64,000 nucleotides of DNA from Pelagibacterium limicola (GCF_015694405.1 NZ_JADQDB010000002.1:372001-436000), one strand, 5' to 3'. Numbered from the stretch's first letter, positions 9,651 through 17,506 are shown. Numbers and translations are program-made. The notes: a model not told the origin generated them from the letters alone.

Positions 9651-9932
9651 ATGAGCGATATCAACGCCCTCAACCAGCTCGCGAATTTCCGCGCAGGATC
9701 TCCGCTCGCCTCTGAGGATCCGGTTATTCGCGACCAGGCCCTGCGGCAGCTCGTGCGCAGTCTCGAGCCGAGCAAACCTATCCGCCGCCGCGTATCCGAC
9801 CTGCTCTCCGTCGTCATGGCGCTTTCCGCGCGCACACGCCGCATGGTGCTCCCGCGCGTTACTGTGGACGTCGACGTGTTCACACCGGGCGGCAGCCGCG
9901 CGGTACACCTGTTCTTCCCCGACGATCAATAA
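9651..9932 (+). CDS. Hypothetical protein, 93 residues
   Basis: Not recognised. Residues 1-45 look helical (DQALRQLVRSLEP), followed by a basic helix with ARTRRMVLPR and a C-terminal beta-like segment. No cysteine pair, signal peptide or membrane segment is visible. The ATG at 9651 follows a GGAG at 9641-9644. It sits alone between the carboxypeptidase and the SDR gene on the same strand. Confidence 0.6.
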   Translation: MSDINALNQLANFRAGSPLASEDPVIRDQALRQLVRSLEPSKPIRRRVSDLLSVVMALSARTRRMVLPRVTVDVDVFTPGGSRAVHLFFPDDQ

Positions 9933-10021
9933 GGGAACGCGCCGCCGCCGGCTGCGTTTGCCACATCTACGCTCCACCTCCTAAATTCACAAACGGCCTA
10001 TCGCGCATAGGAGACCCAAAC

Positions 10022-10801
10022 GTGTACTTCGACGGCAAGATCGCAATCGTTACAGGCGCCGGCTCCGGTATCGGCAAAGGCACAGCCCTTCATCTCGCCA
10101 AACTGGGTGCTACCGTCGTCGCGGTCGGACGCTCGCTCGAACCACTCGAAGAACTGGTGGCCACGATCTCCGAGGGTGGCACGCGCGCGTTGGCCATCGC
10201 GGCGGACGTATCGGACGAGGCAGACATGCAGGCCGCGTTCGATCAGGTGCAGGAGCAGTTCGGACGCCTGGACATCCTTTTCGCCAATGCTGGCATCAAC
10301 GGAACATGGACGCCAATTGAGGACATGAGTCCTGCGGACTGGGACGAGGTGATGGCCGTCAATCTTCGCGGCACGTTCCTTTCGGTCCACCGCGCAATTC
10401 CGCTAATGCGCAAGGCGGGGGGCGGCGCGATTGTGATCAATTCCTCGATAAACGGAACGCGGACCTTTACCCTACCGGGCACTTCGGCCTATTGCGCCAC
10501 AAAGGCCGGGCAGGTTGCCTTCACAAAGTCCGCAGCCCTGGAGCTCGCGCGCTACCGCATCCGCGTCAACGCGATATGTCCGGGCCGTATCGAGAGCAAT
10601 ATTCACGACAACCCGAAGCCGGGTACCGAAAAGATCGCAATCCGGATCGAATATCCCGATGGCGACATCCCGCTCACAGGCGGTGTTTCGGGAAAGCCGG
10701 AAGATGTCGCGGAGGTGGTCGCTTTCCTTGCTTCCGATGCATCACGGCATGTGACCGGGAGCGTCATCTTCGTCGACGGCGCTCAGTCCCTGATGATCTG
10801 A
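10022..10801 (+). CDS. SDR family NAD(P)-dependent oxidoreductase
   Basis: Classical short-chain dehydrogenase, 259 residues. The cofactor motif TGAGSGIG is at about 12-19, NAG near 92, the catalytic Ser within INSSINGT, and YCATK carries the catalytic Tyr and Lys. The C-terminus ends VTGSVIFVDGAQ as in the FabG-like subfamily. It starts with GTG at 10022, preceded by AGGAG at 10010-10014. The substrate cannot be read from the sequence. Convergent with mipZ, 11 bp between stops. Confidence 0.9.
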   Translation: MYFDGKIAIVTGAGSGIGKGTALHLAKLGATVVAVGRSLEPLEELVATISEGGTRALAIAADVSDEADMQAAFDQVQEQFGRLDILFANAGINGTWTPIEDMSPADWDEVMAVNLRGTFLSVHRAIPLMRKAGGGAIVINSSINGTRTFTLPGTSAYCATKAGQVAFTKSAALELARYRIRVNAICPGRIESNIHDNPKPGTEKIAIRIEYPDGDIPLTGGVSGKPEDVAEVVAFLASDASRHVTGSVIFVDGAQSLMI

Positions 10802-10812
10802 GACCTCATCTT

Positions 10813-11706
10813 TCAGGCGGCCGTTTCTTCCAGCTTGGACATGCGCGCGCCCTCGCCCCGCTGTCCCGCAACCCTGCGTGACGCCAATGGCAGATTGAGC
10901 GCATCGGCAAGCGCACGGTATTCCTGCCGCGCCGTGACATGGCTCATCGACGGCGCACCGCCGAGCATCTCTTCGTCCAGGGGATCGAAGACCGTCATCC
11001 CGAAGGGAAACAGAGACCGGAAGATAACGCGCTCGGCAATACCATCGGCAATACGGCAGCCGACGCGAGCGGATATGTTTTCCAATCCGGTCAGCACCAG
11101 GCGGGCATTGCGCGATCCGAGCATGGAAATCCTGTTGCGCACCAGAACCCAATCGATCGACCGCCCGTCGATATTGAGCCTTTCGCTGCGTGCCCGTTGC
11201 ACGAGACGGGTATAATGGCTCAACTCCCGGATATCGCCCGTTTCGGGATCGATCCGCCCTATGACGTCCAGGTCTATCAAGCTGTCGTTAAGCGGCGTCA
11301 CCAGGGTATCGGCCAGCGAGTGCGCCAAGCGCGTTAGATGCGTATCGAAGCCTGGCGTGTCGATAATGACGAAGTCGGCATATCCCTCGACCTCTGCAAT
11401 GGCCGAACGGAACATCTCGAAAACCGCGCGATCATTGGCAGTGCGCGAGTCCCCGCGGGGTTGCGGCAGGTGAAAATGCGTGGGCTGCGGGATTTTGATC
11501 CCCAGCTGCCGGGCGCGTTCACGGCGATTCGTGACGTAAGCAGTCAGCGTCTGCTGACGGCTGTCAGTGTCGATCGTAGCGACGCGAAAACCTTCATAAG
11601 CGAGATAAATGGCGAGATGGAAAGCGGTGGTCGATTTGCCCGACCCGCCCTTCTCGTTGCCCAGCACAATTACATGGGCATGGGCGCGCCCTCTGTTACT
11701 CTCCAA
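10813..11706 (-). CDS. mipZ: MipZ, division-site positioning ParA-type ATPase
   Basis: ParA/MinD-like ATPase that inhibits FtsZ near the poles in Alphaproteobacteria. It opens with AHVIVLGNEKGGSGKSTTAF, giving the deviant Walker A with the signature Lys, then IDTDSRQQTLT and VIIDTPGFDTHLTRLAHSLA. An upstream ATG at 11775 exists, but the TTG at 11706 has GGGGGA about 9 bases ahead and gives 297 residues, near the family norm, so it is used here. Family assignment is firm. Together with divK, cell-cycle genes flank this region on the host side. Confidence 0.88.
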   Translation of the reverse strand: MESNRGRAHAHVIVLGNEKGGSGKSTTAFHLAIYLAYEGFRVATIDTDSRQQTLTAYVTNRRERARQLGIKIPQPTHFHLPQPRGDSRTANDRAVFEMFRSAIAEVEGYADFVIIDTPGFDTHLTRLAHSLADTLVTPLNDSLIDLDVIGRIDPETGDIRELSHYTRLVQRARSERLNIDGRSIDWVLVRNRISMLGSRNARLVLTGLENISARVGCRIADGIAERVIFRSLFPFGMTVFDPLDEEMLGGAPSMSHVTARQEYRALADALNLPLASRRVAGQRGEGARMSKLEETAA

Positions 11707-11865
11707 GCTATCCCCCGAAGCAGCACGATTCTTTCCGGCAGGATGGGGGTGTGCATCAATTAGCACAAGCCCCAACCCATTGGGGGCCTATGCTAATGCT
11801 GAATTGTTTAAGATTTTAAGATCTAAGACGGCAGTCGAAGCCGACTGCCGCCTGATAATAATGCG

Positions 11866-12267
11866 TCATACCCAATAGGGCGGAATGCCATAATGGTTGT
11901 AGACGCTCATACCGGCTTCGCGGTTTTCCCAATCGAAGTCGTCGTCGGCGCTGAAGCGGGGTGCATCTTCGAGATCGGCCTTCGCCAGATCGGTGCGATA
12001 TCCCCCGACGCTTTCGTCATAGGTCAGTTTCGACCAGGGGATCGGATAGTGATCATCGCCGATTCCGAGAAAACCGCCGAAGCTCATCACGGCATAGGCG
12101 ACCTTGCCGCTGGGCTTGTCGATCATTACGCGTTCGATCTTGCCGATCTTCTCGTTCGCATGGCTGTAGACCGCCGTGCCTTCCACCTTATCGCTGCCGA
12201 TGAGATTACCCGTCTCGCGCCGGTCGAGGTCGCGGGCACGCAGTCCATTATCTGTACGCGGATCCAT
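11866..12267 (-). CDS. PRC-barrel domain protein
   Basis: A 133-residue protein with one PRC-barrel (about 20-90): DLIGSDKVEGT-type opening read here as NLIGSDKVEGTAVYS, then IGKIERVMIDKPSGKVAYAV and the IPWSKL strand. PRC-barrels are protein- or RNA-binding beta-barrels; stand-alone ones in Alphaproteobacteria are often stress-related, with no defined reaction. The ATG at 12267 is chosen over upstream ones because GGAGG stands six bases before it. Monocistronic as far as can be seen. Confidence 0.85.
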   Translation of the reverse strand: MDPRTDNGLRARDLDRRETGNLIGSDKVEGTAVYSHANEKIGKIERVMIDKPSGKVAYAVMSFGGFLGIGDDHYPIPWSKLTYDESVGGYRTDLAKADLEDAPRFSADDDFDWENREAGMSVYNHYGIPPYWV

Positions 12268-12364
12268 TGTAGTCCTCCATGTGTCGCATTGAGACATGGA
12301 AAAAACGAGTGGCCGCGCCACCGGTTCCCATTTCACTGAACTATGGCAGAGCCACAAAACGGGC

Positions 12365-12787
12365 TCAAATCAGCCCCAATTGCGCCAACTCTTCGGCCAT
12401 GTCAGCGGGCGGTTCTTCGCCACCCCTGCCAGCAAGATCCGGCGGAGCATCCTTTGCCTCAAGATAGCGCCAGCCCTGAAAGGGGCGACGGGGATAAGGC
12501 ATCGTGCGGACGACCTCGGGATCGAGCAGAATATGACATTGCGGCCTGCCTTCAGCGTCGGTGCTCGACTCGAAACCGACAATACGCTGCCGGCAACGGA
12601 TCGTGCCGGCAATCACCCAATAAAGCGAACCGTGTCCTGCAATTTCGTCGGCGCGTTTTGGCGTCATGCGCGTGCGATGAACGTTGAGGCCATCTGGCCG
12701 CCCCAGCCCCATCGCCTTTCGCTCGGCGCGCCATTCGAGCAATTCCTCCACCGAGGAAACCCCGACACAAAGTTTGATAATGTGCAT
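12365..12787 (-). CDS. DUF1489 family protein
   Basis: A 140-residue cytosolic protein that matches the alphaproteobacterial DUF1489 family: MHIIKLCVG start, HRTRMTPKRADEI and SLYWVIAGTIRCRQ, then CHILLDPEVVRT. Function unknown. The ATG at 12787 is supported by GGGGCGA upstream and by the family's conserved N-terminus; a longer open frame adds 32 residues with no family character. Confidence 0.82.
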   Translation of the reverse strand: MHIIKLCVGVSSVEELLEWRAERKAMGLGRPDGLNVHRTRMTPKRADEIAGHGSLYWVIAGTIRCRQRIVGFESSTDAEGRPQCHILLDPEVVRTMPYPRRPFQGWRYLEAKDAPPDLAGRGGEEPPADMAEELAQLGLI

Positions 12788-12928
12788 TTCGCCCCGAATA
12801 AAATTTTGCGGAGGTTGCGAACCGCAAGCCGCAGCATCGCTTAACCGAGAACCAAGAAACAAGGGGCACGCCGCCTGGCGCACCCCTCGATCTCAAAACC
12901 AGTGCATTTCCATCTGCAAATCTGGGGG

Positions 12929-13030
12929 TCAAGCCCCGGCGATGATGGAAATCACGAAACCGAGCGAGACCAAACATACGAAAGTCCAGCTAACGGTCCG
13001 CCAGCGTACGGCCCATGATTGGCTGCGCAT
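12929..13030 (-). CDS. Small single-span membrane peptide, 33 residues
   Basis: ATG at 13030, stop TGA at 12929-12931. A very good AAGGAGA stands four bases before the ATG, which is the main evidence that it is translated. The product has a basic N-terminus (MRSQSWAVRWR) and one hydrophobic segment (WTFVCLVSLGFVISIIAG) reaching the C-terminus, so it is predicted to insert in the inner membrane with the N-terminus inside. No family was recognised. Located upstream of the DUF1489 gene on the same strand. Confidence 0.6.
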   Translation of the reverse strand: MRSQSWAVRWRTVSWTFVCLVSLGFVISIIAGA

Positions 13031-13281
13031 ACGCTCTCCTTGTGCTGTTTCTACAACAACCAAATATTAACCAGAAGGCCGCGGGTGGGCAAGCCATACA
13101 ATTGCCGCAAGGACGGAAGCCGACATTCGCGGGGATTTCGCGAAGAAAATCATATGCTCGCCCTCGGCGAAACCACGACGGGCATGTGGAAAAAAGCACC
13201 GGTTAGCCCGGCCTCGGCCCGGCATGTCTCTCTCGATACGCGTACGCTGGTCTGGCCGATACGTCTGCTATATGCAAGGTC

Positions 13282-13833
13282 ATGGCCTTGCTCTCACCTG
13301 AATTCTTCGATGACGACGTCGCCAGGGTGGCTCGCTGCCTTATCGGCATGCGCTTGCTGGTTGATGGAATCGGCGGCGCGATCGTCGAAACAGAAGCCTA
13401 TGACCGGGATGACCCCGCTTCACACAGTTTCCGCGGCCCGACAGCCAGAAACGCTGCCATGTTCGGCCCACCGGGAACGGCCTATGTCTATCGCTCCTAC
13501 GGCATCCACTGGTGTTTCAATATCGTGTGCAGGCCCGGCACAGCCGTACTTATCCGCGCGCTGGAGCCGCTGGAAGGGCTCGAAACGATGGCGAGACGGC
13601 GCGGCTTGGCCACCCCGACCCGGCTCTGCGCCGGCCCCGGCTGCCTCACCCAGGCGCTGGGCATCGACATCGGCCACAACGGCCTGAGCCTCTTGGCGCC
13701 CCCGTTCGCGCTCGAGGAAGGTGCAGACCTACCCGTCGATACAGCCACCCGCATCGGCATCTCGCGCGCCGTCGATGTGCCATGGCGCTTTGGTTCCAGT
13801 AAAAGCCCGTTCCTGAGCAAGCCAATCAAATAA
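13282..13833 (+). CDS. DNA-3-methyladenine glycosylase (MPG/AAG family)
   Basis: Base-excision repair enzyme that removes alkylated purines; 183 residues. The family landmarks are VARCLIGMRLL, IVETEAYDRDDPASHSFRG with the catalytic Glu, NAAMFGPPGTAYVYRSYGIH with the intercalating Tyr region, and LCAGPGCLTQALGI. The ATG at 13282 matches the usual N-terminus. No signal or membrane segment. Stands alone and faces the L,D-transpeptidase tail to tail. Confidence 0.93.
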   Translation: MALLSPEFFDDDVARVARCLIGMRLLVDGIGGAIVETEAYDRDDPASHSFRGPTARNAAMFGPPGTAYVYRSYGIHWCFNIVCRPGTAVLIRALEPLEGLETMARRRGLATPTRLCAGPGCLTQALGIDIGHNGLSLLAPPFALEEGADLPVDTATRIGISRAVDVPWRFGSSKSPFLSKPIK

Positions 13834-13837
13834 AAAA

Positions 13838-13855
13838 GGCGCCCCGAAGGGCGCC
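13838..13855 (-). terminator. Intrinsic terminator downstream of the L,D-transpeptidase gene
   Basis: Stem GGCGCCC / GGGCGCC with a CGAA loop. The A-run at 13832-13837 becomes a T-run after the stem when read on the minus strand, so it mainly serves the minus-strand gene; it begins right after the glycosylase stop. Confidence 0.85.
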
Positions 13856-13876
13856 CGGACAGGCGGCCGGTGCCGG

Positions 13877-14497
13877 TTATGCCTGGATCACCACCACACG
13901 GGCACCGGTCGGCACACGCTCATATAGGTCGATGACGTCGTGGTTGAGCATCCGGATGCAACCGCTTGACATTGCTAGGCCAATCGATTCCGGCTGGTTC
14001 GTGCCGTGGATGCGGAACATGGTATCTGCGCCGTTGCGATAGAGATATAGCGCGCGGGCGCCCAGCGGATTGTTTGGCCCGCCCGCCATACCAGCTGCAT
14101 AAGGCCGCATGATCTCTGGATCGCGCGCCAGCATGGTCGGCGTTGGTGTCCATGTCGGCCATTGAGCCTTGCGTCCGACGTAAGCGTTGCCGCGCAAGGC
14201 CAGCCCGGCACGCCCGACCCCAACGCCGTAGCGGATCGCCTTGCCGTCACCCAGAACGTAATAAAGGTACTTGCTGGGAGTATCGACCACCACAGTACCT
14301 TTGGCATAGCTCTTGTCGTATGCCACTTCCTGCCTACGCAGATGAGGTTTGATCGCAGCGACGTTCATCGCCGGCAAAGGAAACCGCTCGTCCGCTATGG
14401 CCGAATAGGCGTTTCGGAAAGTGGTACCGGAAGAAGAAGAACACGCCGCAAGAAAAAGCGGCAGCCCGATCATAAAGCCGCGACGCGATAAGCTCAT
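13877..14497 (-). CDS. L,D-transpeptidase (YkuD/ErfK family), predicted lipoprotein
   Basis: Forms 3-3 peptidoglycan crosslinks or links proteins to peptidoglycan. The N-terminus combines a twin-arginine-like SRRGFM (about residues 4-9) with a lipobox LAAC ending at Cys19, so Tat export and lipidation are both possible. The YkuD domain spans about 65-205 with IHGT and the catalytic SSGCIRM (Cys near 185). Length 206 residues is normal for the alphaproteobacterial form. A TTAACC/GGTTAA dyad lies about 40 bp upstream. Confidence 0.92.
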   Translation of the reverse strand: MSLSRRGFMIGLPLFLAACSSSSGTTFRNAYSAIADERFPLPAMNVAAIKPHLRRQEVAYDKSYAKGTVVVDTPSKYLYYVLGDGKAIRYGVGVGRAGLALRGNAYVGRKAQWPTWTPTPTMLARDPEIMRPYAAGMAGGPNNPLGARALYLYRNGADTMFRIHGTNQPESIGLAMSSGCIRMLNHDVIDLYERVPTGARVVVIQA

Positions 14498-14870
14498 CGA
14501 TATTGCCCAAACCCAGAATCAACAACGACCGAAGAATTAACCATAACGGTTAAAGTTTCATGCACCATAGCAGGCTGGGGAAAATCGCCCGGAACGGCTG
14601 CCGGGTCACAGATGCGTGAAGGTCGCCGTACCAACCGTAGCCCACTGCTCTTCTGCGGCTCCTGATCACCGGATCGACGCCCCTGTTCCAGCAATTTATG
14701 CTCGTATACGCAGCCAATACCAATAGTTCCACGCGTTCTATCTACCAGTGGCAAAGAAGCCACACAGCCCAACAATCTAATTGAAGGCCCCGTGACAATG
14801 TGGCGCAAATCGGCGAAGTTGCTATTTATCATTACTTCTTTGTCAACCGCTCTTACTTGGGGAATTCGGA
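14498..14870. other. 373-bp intergenic region between divergent envelope genes
   Basis: No convincing gene. It separates the minus-strand L,D-transpeptidase from the plus-strand outer membrane protein, so it should hold both promoters. The one structured element noticed is TTAACC-N5-GGTTAA at 14537-14553. No clear -35/-10 pair was assigned. GGGGAA just before 14871 is the likely ribosome binding site of the porin-like gene. Confidence 0.6.
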
Positions 14871-15551
14871 ATGAATCGCACTCTGTTGGTTTCTGCTGCG
14901 CTCGTCGCATTTGCCTCCCCCGCTTTGGCGGCCGACCCGATGCGGCCGGTGCCCGTACCTAGCGTTCCCGTTGTCGACACTTCCTCGATCTGGGATGGCT
15001 TCTATGCTGGTTTCCACGTGGGTTATGGACGGGGAGAGGCCTACGATGCCGGCGGCGTGATTAGCTTTGCCGGTTCGGATTATGACTCGATCAGCGGCTT
15101 TTTCGGCGGCGTCCAGATCGGCGCCAACGTTCAAAGCGGCTCGATCGTGTTTGGCCTCGAGACCGATATTTCTTTATCGGGACTGTCGCAGACCATTGTT
15201 GATGGCGGCGGCAATGACGTGATTGTTGGATTGGATTACTTCGGCACCGTTCGTGCACGGGTGGGCGTCGATCTCGATGGCGTCTTGCCCTATCTCACAG
15301 CAGGTTTCGCCTACGGTCAGGGCTACCTTGATGATACCGACGCAGGTTTCGCTCGCGATACCAATTTCCATACCGGTTGGACGGTCGGTGCTGGCGTCGA
15401 ATTTGCCGTTTCAGATTCGATGAGCATTAAAGGCGAATATTTGTATACTGACCTCGGTATTCGCTCTTATCCCGCCGCCGGCTTGGGAGGTCCGTGGGAT
15501 GCTGGCGTTCGCTTCCATACGATCAAGCTCGGCGCGAACTTCCATTTCTAA
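14871..15551 (+). CDS. Outer membrane beta-barrel protein (OMP25/31-like porin family)
   Basis: A 226-residue surface protein with a clear signal peptide (LLVSAALVAFASPALA, cleaved before ADP). The mature part begins with the WDGFYAGFHVGYGRGEA pattern of the rhizobial/Brucella OMP25/31 family and alternates amphipathic strands up to a terminal aromatic (NFHF), as barrel proteins need for BAM assembly. A proline-valine-rich stretch (about 24-40) precedes the barrel. Followed by a strong terminator. Confidence 0.9.
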   Translation: MNRTLLVSAALVAFASPALAADPMRPVPVPSVPVVDTSSIWDGFYAGFHVGYGRGEAYDAGGVISFAGSDYDSISGFFGGVQIGANVQSGSIVFGLETDISLSGLSQTIVDGGGNDVIVGLDYFGTVRARVGVDLDGVLPYLTAGFAYGQGYLDDTDAGFARDTNFHTGWTVGAGVEFAVSDSMSIKGEYLYTDLGIRSYPAAGLGGPWDAGVRFHTIKLGANFHF

Positions 15552-15587
15552 TCCCTAATCCTGCCCCCTACGCGGCGGAAATATTAG

Positions 15588-15618
15588 AGAGGCCTGGCAA
15601 ACGCCGGGCCTCTTTTTT
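15588..15618 (+). terminator. Intrinsic terminator of the outer membrane protein gene
   Basis: Eleven-base-pair stem AGAGGCCTGGC / GCCGGGCCTCT with one T-G wobble, loop of four bases, followed by six T residues (15613-15618). A textbook rho-independent terminator 36 bp after the stop. Confidence 0.92.
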
Positions 15619-15723
15619 GCGTCGACAAGCGCGGCAGAACCAATCGGAAGTGCTATGGCGGCCAATCCCGCCCTTCAACTGCCGTGTTGGAACACAATTT
15701 GAGGCACGAAATTGAGCGAAATC

Positions 15724-15796
15724 TGGCGCCGTCAAACGGCGCCAAGAATTTTCTATTTATATTTCAGGTAATTAGGTGTTTCTCCCTCGGGAGAAA
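15724..15796. other. Two hairpins abutting attL: probable original 3' flank of tRNA-Leu
   Basis: A 9-bp perfect stem (TGGCGCCGT / ACGGCGCCA, 15724-15744) and a 7-bp stem (TTTCTCC / GGAGAAA, 15779-15796) lie directly left of the attachment core. Before integration this DNA followed the 3' end of tRNA-Leu, so the hairpins may be its native processing/termination signals. Neither has a good U-tract in the minus direction, so the terminator reading is tentative. Confidence 0.45.
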
Positions 15797-15813
15797 ATGG
15801 TGCGGTCGAGAAG
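15797..15813 (+). repeat. attL core (17-bp direct repeat)
   Basis: Identical to 57526-57542 and equal to the 3' end of tRNA-Leu(GAG) on the opposite strand, covering CCA, discriminator, acceptor strand and the beginning of the T-stem. The flanking base differs on both sides (A versus G on the left, C versus A on the right), which delimits the identity to 17 bp. Confidence 0.95.
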
Positions 15814-15873
15814 CAACCGCACCTTTGCGCACTCGTTGAAACTAAATGGAAAACTGCCAATTCAAGCCATTTC

Positions 15874-15906
15874 TGTGACGCAGTTTGTGGCTCAAAATGT
15901 GGCGCA
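15874..15906 (+). repeat. Left integrase arm-type sites (three copies, 12-bp period)
   Basis: TGTGACGCA at 15874, TGTGGCTCA at 15886 and TGTGGCGCA at 15898 are spaced exactly 12 bp. The same 9-mer with the same period and orientation occurs near the other prophage end at 57404-57436. Position 60 bp inside the core and the matching set at the integrase end suggest arm-type binding sites for the integrase or an excision factor; binding itself is inferred. Confidence 0.65.
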
Positions 15907-15927
15907 AGGTGCGCACCGTAATCCATC

Positions 15928-16179
15928 TTACCGCACCGGCGTTCCGCTCGGAGACATTGTGACCCCGATCGCGCGGCGGCCGCACGCGTTGCAGACAAAA
16001 CGCGAGAGGAAATAATCCCTGTTTTCCGAGACGACGAAGTCCGCGCCGAAGACTTCGATCAGCTTGGGTAGCGAGAGGCTCAGCGAATGCCCGCAGGCGC
16101 AGTGGATCGTGAGCCGATAACCGCCTTCCAGCTTGTCCTGGAGAGTCTGGATGGTCCAGCCGTATGCGGTCTTGGGCAA
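15928..16179 (-). CDS. Phage hypothetical protein with two CxxC-like zinc motifs
   Basis: An 83-residue protein with CACGH near residue 27 and VCNACGRR near 62, a pattern that could chelate zinc. Function unknown. The TTG at 16179 is chosen because GGAGGG ends six bases before it; the ATG at 16236 lacks such a site. It is the last gene before attL, downstream of the lysis cassette, a place where phages often carry lysogenic-conversion genes. No signal peptide. Confidence 0.5.
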   Translation of the reverse strand: MPKTAYGWTIQTLQDKLEGGYRLTIHCACGHSLSLSLPKLIEVFGADFVVSENRDYFLSRFVCNACGRRAIGVTMSPSGTPVR

Positions 16180-16272
16180 TTCTTGCCCTCCAATCGTTCT
16201 CGCCCTGAATATGAGAACGAATTGAGAACTGCGCAAGGGCCGGAGAAATCGGCACCGAAAAGCCGGTTCTTC

Positions 16273-16650
16273 CTAGCCCCCGCCCCTCCACGTATTCAGC
16301 CCGAGATTGACGAGATAGGCCACCCCACCCAGTAGCGCGGCAATCACCAGCCAGCCGATCTTGGCCGAGGTCCCCTCGATGCCGCGCCGGAACCGCCGGA
16401 TAAACCGGAAATCCTCGCGCGCCTCGTCCTGATGTTCGGCGCCGTCGAGGCGCAGGCCGGCATCGGCGAGCTCGTCGCGCATGGCGGCGCGAATCTGGGC
16501 CAGTTGCTCGGGTGAAAATCCGTGGGCGACGTTAGCGACCAGTTCGGTGATGATGCGGGATTGTTCGGCCCGATCGCGTTCCAGCAATGCAACGCGCCTG
16601 GTCAGCGTCATTTTACTCCGGCCCAGCGTCCCGCGTTCATCCTCCATCAC
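16273..16650 (-). CDS. Phage hypothetical protein with C-terminal membrane segment
   Basis: A 125-residue protein: a charged coiled-coil-prone N-terminal half (LTRRVALLERDRAEQSRIIT and onward), a basic stretch RFIRRFRRGIEG, then one hydrophobic segment (IGWLVIAALLGGVAYLV) close to the C-terminus. The layout of coiled coil plus tail anchor in a lysis cassette suggests a holin-related or second membrane component, but no family was recognised. Its ATG overlaps the stop of the spanin gene upstream (ATGA). Confidence 0.6.
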   Translation of the reverse strand: MMEDERGTLGRSKMTLTRRVALLERDRAEQSRIITELVANVAHGFSPEQLAQIRAAMRDELADAGLRLDGAEHQDEAREDFRFIRRFRRGIEGTSAKIGWLVIAALLGGVAYLVNLGLNTWRGGG

Positions 16651-16967
16651 TCCACCCCCATCAGTCCGGCGCGCAAGGCGTCGTAAAATCCCGCGCAGCG
16701 GCGCAGCAGCCCGTTGGCCTCATCGAGCTGGGCTCGCTCGCGCCGCAGGAGCACCGCCAGCTCCTCGCCCTCGATGAGCGCCGCGTGCGGCACCGGCCCC
16801 CGGCACAGGTCCGGCCAGGGTTCGAGCACTACGCCCGCTTGCGCGCGGCCGAGCGCGCTGGCGGCGCTATCGATCCGCTGACCGGTCGTTGCCGAGCACG
16901 CGCTCAAGAGTGTCAGCGTCGAGAGTGCAGCTGCGGCCCGTGCCGGCCAGCCATTGGGTGAGCGCAT
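16647..16967 (-). CDS. Rz1-like outer membrane spanin lipoprotein
   Basis: A 106-residue protein with a basic start, hydrophobic stretch and lipobox LLSAC near residue 24, followed by a helical periplasmic part. It overlaps the 3' end of the Rz-like gene by 101 bp in another frame, the hallmark of Rz/Rz1 pairs. It would sit in the outer membrane and, with Rz, fuse the two membranes at the end of the lytic cycle. It is longer than lambda Rz1 and less proline-rich. Confidence 0.72.
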   Translation of the reverse strand: MRSPNGWPARAAAALSTLTLLSACSATTGQRIDSAASALGRAQAGVVLEPWPDLCRGPVPHAALIEGEELAVLLRRERAQLDEANGLLRRCAGFYDALRAGLMGVE

Positions 16968-17265
16968 GATTGTCCTCCTCGAACTGGCGGGCGAAAGCGG
17001 CCGCGGCCCGCGCGGCCTCGGCGATGGATTGATTGAAGCTCGATGTCGCGGCCTGCCCGGCCAGCGCCTGGCGCAGCTGTTCCTTGGCCCGGGCGGCCTC
17101 GGCGGCGGCCGTCACGCGTTCGAGGCATGCCTGTTCTTGCGTCCTGACAGTCTCGGCAATGGCACGCGGCAGAACGAAGCGCTCGAACCACAGCTTGCCC
17201 CCGCCCCAGCCGAGCATCAGCCCGGCAGCGAGACCGCCTGCGGCGAGAACAAGGCTAATCCTCAT
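16867..17265 (-). CDS. Rz-like inner membrane spanin
   Basis: A 132-residue protein: one N-terminal transmembrane segment (ISLVLAAGGLAAGLMLGWGG) and a long alanine-rich coiled coil with CLERVTAAAEAARAKEQLRQ. This is the i-spanin layout: anchored in the cytoplasmic membrane, reaching through the periplasm to the Rz1 partner. ATG at 17265 is chosen because it overlaps the 3' end of the holin-like gene by 11 bp, giving translational coupling; the frame is open further upstream. The overlap with the lipoprotein gene supports the assignment. Confidence 0.73.
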   Translation of the reverse strand: MRISLVLAAGGLAAGLMLGWGGGKLWFERFVLPRAIAETVRTQEQACLERVTAAAEAARAKEQLRQALAGQAATSSFNQSIAEAARAAAAFARQFEEDNHALTQWLAGTGRSCTLDADTLERVLGNDRSADR

Positions 17266-17497
17266 CGCCGCGCCCCATATATTTGCGGGCATTGGCGTCA
17301 TCCCAGATCGCACCAAACACGTAGGAGCCGATCACGGAGCCAGCGAGCAGGAAGGCCGAGATGACGATGGTTTCGTGCAGCCGGCTATCCCCGCCCCAGA
17401 TCGTGAGATAAGCGATCTCGGCCGCGCAGAACGCGAGCGTAGCGAAGATCACACGGCGCCTGCGCGTCCATTCGAACTGGCCTTTTGGAAACTGCAT
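17255..17497 (-). CDS. Holin-like protein, two membrane segments
   Basis: An 80-residue protein with a basic N-terminus (KGQFEWTRRRR) and two hydrophobic segments (VIFATLAFCAAEIAYLTIW and IVISAFLLAGSVIGSYVFG), then a short charged tail. Size, topology and position directly after the endolysin fit a class II holin that lets the amidase reach the cell wall. No specific family could be named, so this is a context-based call. Confidence 0.65.
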   Translation of the reverse strand: MQFPKGQFEWTRRRRVIFATLAFCAAEIAYLTIWGGDSRLHETIVISAFLLAGSVIGSYVFGAIWDDANARKYMGRGDED

Positions 17498-17506
17498 GAG
17501 TCTCTC

